In this document: one piece after another, positions 8,901-14,900 of the stretch
How the letters are laid out: each line of letters starts with the position of its first letter
Position numbering within the stretch: the first letter of the stretch is position 1
From: Acanthaster planci
Lineage: Eukaryota > Echinodermata > Asteroidea > Valvatida > Acanthasteridae
Reading direction: 5' to 3'
NCBI RefSeq assembly: GCF_001949145.1
Contig: NW_019091419.1
Coordinates: forward strand, 1,092,114-1,109,497
Length of the DNA stretch: 17,384 bases
Translations under genes and position numbers: made by a program
Notes under the pieces: generated by a model
Database searches by the model: none
What the model was told of the DNA's origin: nothing
The model's input: only the letters and a program-made list of their open reading frames with translations

Positions 8901-11900
8901 TCGACACTTTACTGCCACGCAGTGTACATGTAGTCCTTCCACTGAAGTGAAGCTACCAACTTTGAAGAAGTTTACCGTTGTAAGAACTGGACAAGTCTGT
9001 TTGTGGTTGATCGGTGCAATTTAAATATCCTCAACTAAAAAAAAAATCCACTTTCCATCTCACAGCCACAGTGAAACTTCCTCCTGAGAAGTTTGTTCGG
9101 AAGAACGAGAATGAGCCCCAGCCGGAGCTGCCCACAGAGCCCAAGAAGATCCAGCTCAACTCCTCCGACGAACTGTTTGCCGTCATCCGCGACAAGAACT
9201 TCAACGCCGTGGGGCCGGAGCTCAGCAAGAAGGCCAAGATACTCTCGGCGCAGTACGAGGTAAGCTTGGCCGATTTGTTGTTTTTGACAGGTATCGTAGT
9301 CGAGAACATTTCAAGTACCAAAAGTGCTTCCAAACAGGTTAGGAAGGAACAAAGCTGGAAAACATGGATGGTGGACGGTAAATGCCCAAAGGTAAGATTG
9401 TAGAAAAAAAGGATGACTTCAGACCATCACTGCCCAATAAAAAGCAAGTTTTTAGAGAAAAGTACTCAGCTTTATTTTTCTCCTTGCAACCTAATTTTTT
9501 CAAAATGGAGTTTCTGAAGTCATCAGTTTCAGGGTTTTAGTGAAATAATTGTATTGCACAGTCCCTTTAAAGGCATCACTGATCAACTTTTGTGGAGGGG
9601 CAATTGGCCAGAAAAACCAGTGGGCGCTCCTTTCCCTATGTGGTTGTCACAAATTTTGCGTTCACGACAGATTTTTGAGATTGCAAAAATGCTTTTTATG
9701 ATTCTGCTTGTCGTCCTAGGAACGTAAAGATGCCAAGACGGTGCGCGACATCAAACAGTTTGTCTCCAAGCTGCCCCACATACAGGCTGCCAAGGCCTCC
9801 CTTGCAACTCGTAAGAAACTCCACCTTTCCTAAGTTTTTTGCTCAAAATAATAATAATTTTAGTGTGCATAAGACCCCCCCGCAAATCCAGACTCTGCAT
9901 ATTAAAAAAACAAGTCACATTCTTGCAACAAAACACCAAACACAAGGCAAACAATGGACTTGAGTAGCCGCTGAAATTACTTTGAGGAACTTTTCTTCTG
10001 TTGAATATTATTTAGAAATACATTTATGAATATCTATGTATTCATTGTACTTTATAGTAATTTAAAAGACACGTATTACATTCTAAATCCATTTTGAAAA
10101 AATTAAGTACCAGGTTTGGAAAACCTATTTCATTATCCGTGGCCTAATTTCATTAAAGAAATGATATCTGAATTACAGTTTGGAAAGTGTCTAAATTCTA
10201 CCGTATTTGCTATTTATAGTTTTGAAAATTGTCATTAATGTGTATGTACATGTACTTGGCAGCTTCAGTTCTTGTTTGTGCTTTTCAAAATCCCCAGACA
10301 CCTCCATTGCTGAACTGGTCAAGGAACGGACAGATCTAGAGTCCTTCATGGACTCACTCCAAACACAGCAGGGTGAGAATTACTGCTAACAGTTCCCCAG
10401 TAGATTCTCTCACACTTGTCTATCGCAAGGTTATGAAGGCAAGTCGTGGGACAGTCTTAACCCTAACCCTCCTCAATCCTTCACCTGTTGGAGGACTGAG
10501 GAGTGTTTTAAGGTGCCTTTCCATTTGCGCCAACTGTTGCGCATCCGTCAGAACTGCTCCCAGTGCAATTTTGACCGTCGAACGCACATACGCGTGTTGT
10601 ATTAATGGAGTCAACTTTTGTGACCGTGACAGTGAAACGCATGAACGCATCGTGCACACAAACAATGTACACACCTTTACTACATACCAAGTGTGGACCT
10701 CCAAACAAAAGACTTCCACATGATGTACATTGGGTTAGAAGACGTCATGTAAACTTGCACATGTCGTGTAAACTCACACAGAAAGACAGTTTCAGAGCTA
10801 GGGTCAGGGTAATTCGTGCCATAATGCAAAGAAACTGACAAGGAAATCATCGGAAATCCAGCTAAGGGTAGTTACCATAGTGGGAGGAAAAAAAAATAAC
10901 AAGTCACCCCAAGTTTTCTTAACTTCAGGAAAACAAGGAATGTCCACACTTGGTATGTGAGTCGAGCATGCACGCCTGCTTTTTCTCAAACTGATATATT
11001 GTCGTGTCAGTCAAATCGTACACTTGTCGTGATTAATTTTTTTCTTCAATTTCCGCGTAGAGTTCATGAATGGCGTAGACACAGACAAAGTGAACAACTA
11101 CATCGAGGAATGCATCGCCAAGAGAGAACCGCTGATCAAGGTGAAGATTAGTCTGGGAGTTACTTCAAGAATGACTGTTAGCTCATCTCTGGCTGATTAC
11201 GGACTACTGCGCTGTCAAACTCTGGCAACACTGTACACTTTGTGGCATACTTCTCCATCTTTTTTGGCATACACATACACGGCGTGACACACTGCACTAA
11301 GCCGATTCGGAATCTCGGCTTCGTCTCTGACCGTGGTTACCTGTCCGACCCCTGATTTAGTTTTTAAGTCTTATCATTAAAGTCAGATAAAAATTGTTTT
11401 AGACTTTGCCGTTGCATTAGACTATTTTCTGTGTTACCTTTGTAGACAAAAATGGATTTTCCTTGACCTGGGGGCAGAGTCCAAAGGGCAGAACTTTGTT
11501 GAATTAAAGTTGGAGGCCAGAGGCAGGGGCAGGGGTAGAAAAAACCCTTCATATATTGTGTTTCAGGTTATGTTTAGATGGCAACATTGTATCATTAGAT
11601 TTCCCCCAAACGGTTTGATTTCTATTTCAGGTGTTGCGCCTCCTCTGCATGCAGTCGGTCACCAACAACGGTTTTAAGCCCAAAATACTTGACTTCTACA
11701 AGAGAGAAATCATACAGGTGGGCTTCAATGTCATTATTGAAGGACGGCGTTGCATGGGGGGGCAGGTTAGGTGTAACACCCCCCATTTGCTATCATCAGC
11801 AAAATTATTGGTTCTTGTCATCAAATTTGTGCCCCTTCCCCTTTTGGCAAAAGAGACTTACCGTGCCCAGCACCAGGTGTTATCAGATATTGTCCAGTGT

Positions 11901-14900
11901 TGTACACTTTGAGGAGTCCCTCCTCACGTTGCCTTGTGTCAAAATTATCTTGGGCACATCTTTCCCAGCTCAAAAAGACAGATCTTGGAGAGTTGGTGTC
12001 ACCTCAGTCCTACAGTTTGATTCTCAGCCAAGCAAAGAGTCACGTTTGTGGTCACCAACGGACTGTTTCAGATGTTGCAAATTAAAAATCGTGCTTCAGT
12101 CAATTTCAATTTAGTTTCAGCTTCATGTTGACCGAAAGCAAACCCAGCATTGCCCATTGTGGTTTGCTTAATCATTTCTTTGAACACGGGGATTGTAAAG
12201 CTTTAAAACTCGTTGCTAGGACAGCGCCAGAACCAAACTCTCAACCAGTAACGTTACCCATAATGATGTGCTGGCATGTTCAGCTTCTGGTTCGTGATGA
12301 TGCATCATGAATGACTTCTCACTTTTCCGACAACAGACTTACGGCTTTGAGCACATAGTGTCGCTCAACAACTTGGAGAAGGTGGGTCTGTTGAAGGTAC
12401 AAGGCCAGAAGACGTACGGCACCATCAGGAAGACGCTGAGGCTGGTTGTGGAAGACGTCAACGAACAGGTAAGCACCGACGAAATACATTTGCAGCCCTT
12501 CTTTATATCATGCTCTAGATAGAACGTTCGTTACAAATCCGATTCTGCAAGGACCAACTGTTTATCCTAATTAAAGCAGTTTCCCCCATTGAGAAGATTT
12601 CCGTTGGAAACAAAAAGCCTAAGGCTTGAAATGATAGTGTTAGTAATGCTTCAGTCAAAAGAAATGTGGTTACCGACCAAAAGCAGGGTATCAGTCATCC
12701 GGTGCGTAGCACTTGGCAAATACAAGTCGTCACTGATATCTAACTGTGTTCAGGGTCAAACTGGGAGTACAAAATTTGGGGTCCAATGTTTGTGTGTGTC
12801 CCTGTCACATCTGGCATGTGATTATTTAAAGTTCAGAACATATTGTTTAATTTCCAAGTTTGATTAAGCAATGCAGATAACCTGCCAACAAATAACAACA
12901 GTTTTAGGTCAATTTCAGTGGTATTTCCTTGTTAAATTGCACAGGTCAGGTGTGACAGGGACACCAAAACCACACTTTTGGATCCCAGATTTATAGGATT
13001 TCTCCACTAAAATGGCTAACATAACGACTATAAGATGCAAAGCCTGACAGTTCAGCCAGAGAATAAACATTACATATTCTCCCCCCAAAATGGATTGGAT
13101 CATCTTGATACCTTTTCTTCAGAATCCCCACAGATATGACACAGCTGGTATGCACTTCACAGAATAATTCACCCCAGGTTAGGGGCCATTTAAAATTATC
13201 GATGGTTTTAATTTGAATGTCGATTTTTTTTTTCAAAAATAGTGGGTGGGAAGGTCAAGGTGAATTTTTTCAAAATTGAAATTCACTTTTCATATAAAAC
13301 AAGGAAAGAAATCAGGTTTTTTATTTGCGTCAACTACGCATGCCATGTGAGCGTTCTGTAAGTGCGGTCTTTTCAGACTTCATCCCAAGTTACGGATAGA
13401 ATGACTGTGTCACAGACCGAGTTCTTTAGTTTCCCTTTTTAGTCTACTTATGTTAAATCGAGCCATGCAACTGACAAAAAAAAAACTTTACAAAATTCCC
13501 AATTTCTATTTACCCAGCACGCAGTAATTTATTTATACTATCTACAAGTATTTAGAAATACTCACAGTGCCCTCAGACATTCAATTTGCAATTTGAGGTG
13601 TCAAAAATACGGCCTCAAAAACTCAATCCGAAATTGTTACTCGGTGGAGGCGTTTCAGACGATTTGCAGAGGAGGTTGACCCTGGCAGTCTTGAACCCGT
13701 CCCCCACGTAGTTTTCTTTCAGCTTGTCCCCCACGGTAGCTTGTCTCCCAAGGCGGGCGTAGTCAACCCTCCCGGTGGCCGTCCCCGATGAGGGCGGGTG
13801 ACTGCAACAAACCTCGTACCTCCACCTTTGCTCAAGTACCGAGCTCTCCGCAAAAAAAGAGGAAGCCCTGAAAATAATCCACTAAGTCATTTAAAAAAAC
13901 CCGTAGATCTGATACAGCTAATAAACCAAGTTTAGGGAGCAAATTTCACGGTGTCTGATCATTCCATACCGAACGCATACGTGGACAATTCCATATCAAG
14001 AGAACTTACAAATAGACAAATCTAGGCAGATCGTTTGCGTAAGTCCAGTATCATGGGGCACAACGGAATATCGGAGGATCTACTCGTCATCATGATTACA
14101 TAGGCAGAAACTAAATTATTCCCAGCCTCCTGACATTCATGCAGAGAATAGCAACGATGGGTATTTATCAGAACACATAATTTATAGCAATTAATATAAA
14201 CTTGCAGTACTATTTGAGGACGAAGTCTTACCAAAATCCCTGGCTTGAAATGGCGAATTCTTGACTCAGAAATCAAATCAGCTCGTTTCAAATTATTCAG
14301 CTAGCGTTGTCTTTGGCTATCACCGGAGGACTGGGAAAACCTTAAATTTTTCCCCTGACAATGGAGCTATGGCTCACTCTGGTGCTATCGCACAACCTGC
14401 AGATGCTCTCCCATCGAGAATCTCAGATCTATTCGCCCTTTCTTGCCACAAGGAACCCCGCCACATTCTCCATATATATTACGTAAAAAGCTGTTTCTTT
14501 TACCAACTTGGCACCAATGCCTTTTTTGGAAAAACACAAACAACGCCTCCAGCCTTGTTTACATATAACCTAGGCATTTCTATGGCTGGGTGAACCAACT
14601 GTATAGCATTTCTATGGCTGGGTGAACCAACTGTATAGCATAGATATTAATGCAGAAGAAATAAACAATGCCCTCTTGTGACAGACTGGTGCACATGTAT
14701 CGTATATGGTGTGAAACTCCATGGGTGAAGGTGGTTTTTCATTGGACTTGTTGGCTGCATCCAAATCTCTTGTCTAGAGCTAGGTCTATGTCTCCACTCC
14801 CTTGGAAATATATAGAGAAGCGCAGACAATCGACCTTGCCGTAGCTGTGGAAGCCCTTGTTTTGAGCATTATTTGAGCAATGCAGAAAACCAATGTAATC

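Noticed and set aside
9291-9391. Separate cryptic exon after the pyrimidine-rich TTGTTGTTTTTGACAG
   Set aside because: Splicing from the exon 7 donor at 9260 would need a 31-nt intron, too short for normal splicing, and the frame meets TAG at once. The distal-donor reading is simpler.
10455-10475. TTAACCCTAACCCTCC as telomeric repeat or a second piggyBac end
   Set aside because: There are fewer than three telomere-like units, and no matching GGGTTAA end was found nearby.
13722-13790. Possible + strand exon after GTAGTTTTCTTTCAG in intron 12
   Set aside because: Exons 12 and 13 join directly at a conserved position in VPS33A, and the piece soon meets a stop. It overlaps the better antisense frame.
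14246-14415. Upstream exon for the antisense candidate (donor GTAAGA near 14231)
   Set aside because: The donor is good, but the frame in the needed phase has a stop close upstream and only a weak acceptor. The join cannot be supported.
14261-14593. 110-codon + frame in intron 12
   Set aside because: No recognisable domain. It ends in the 32-bp duplication and has no matching splice sites in phase with VPS33A.
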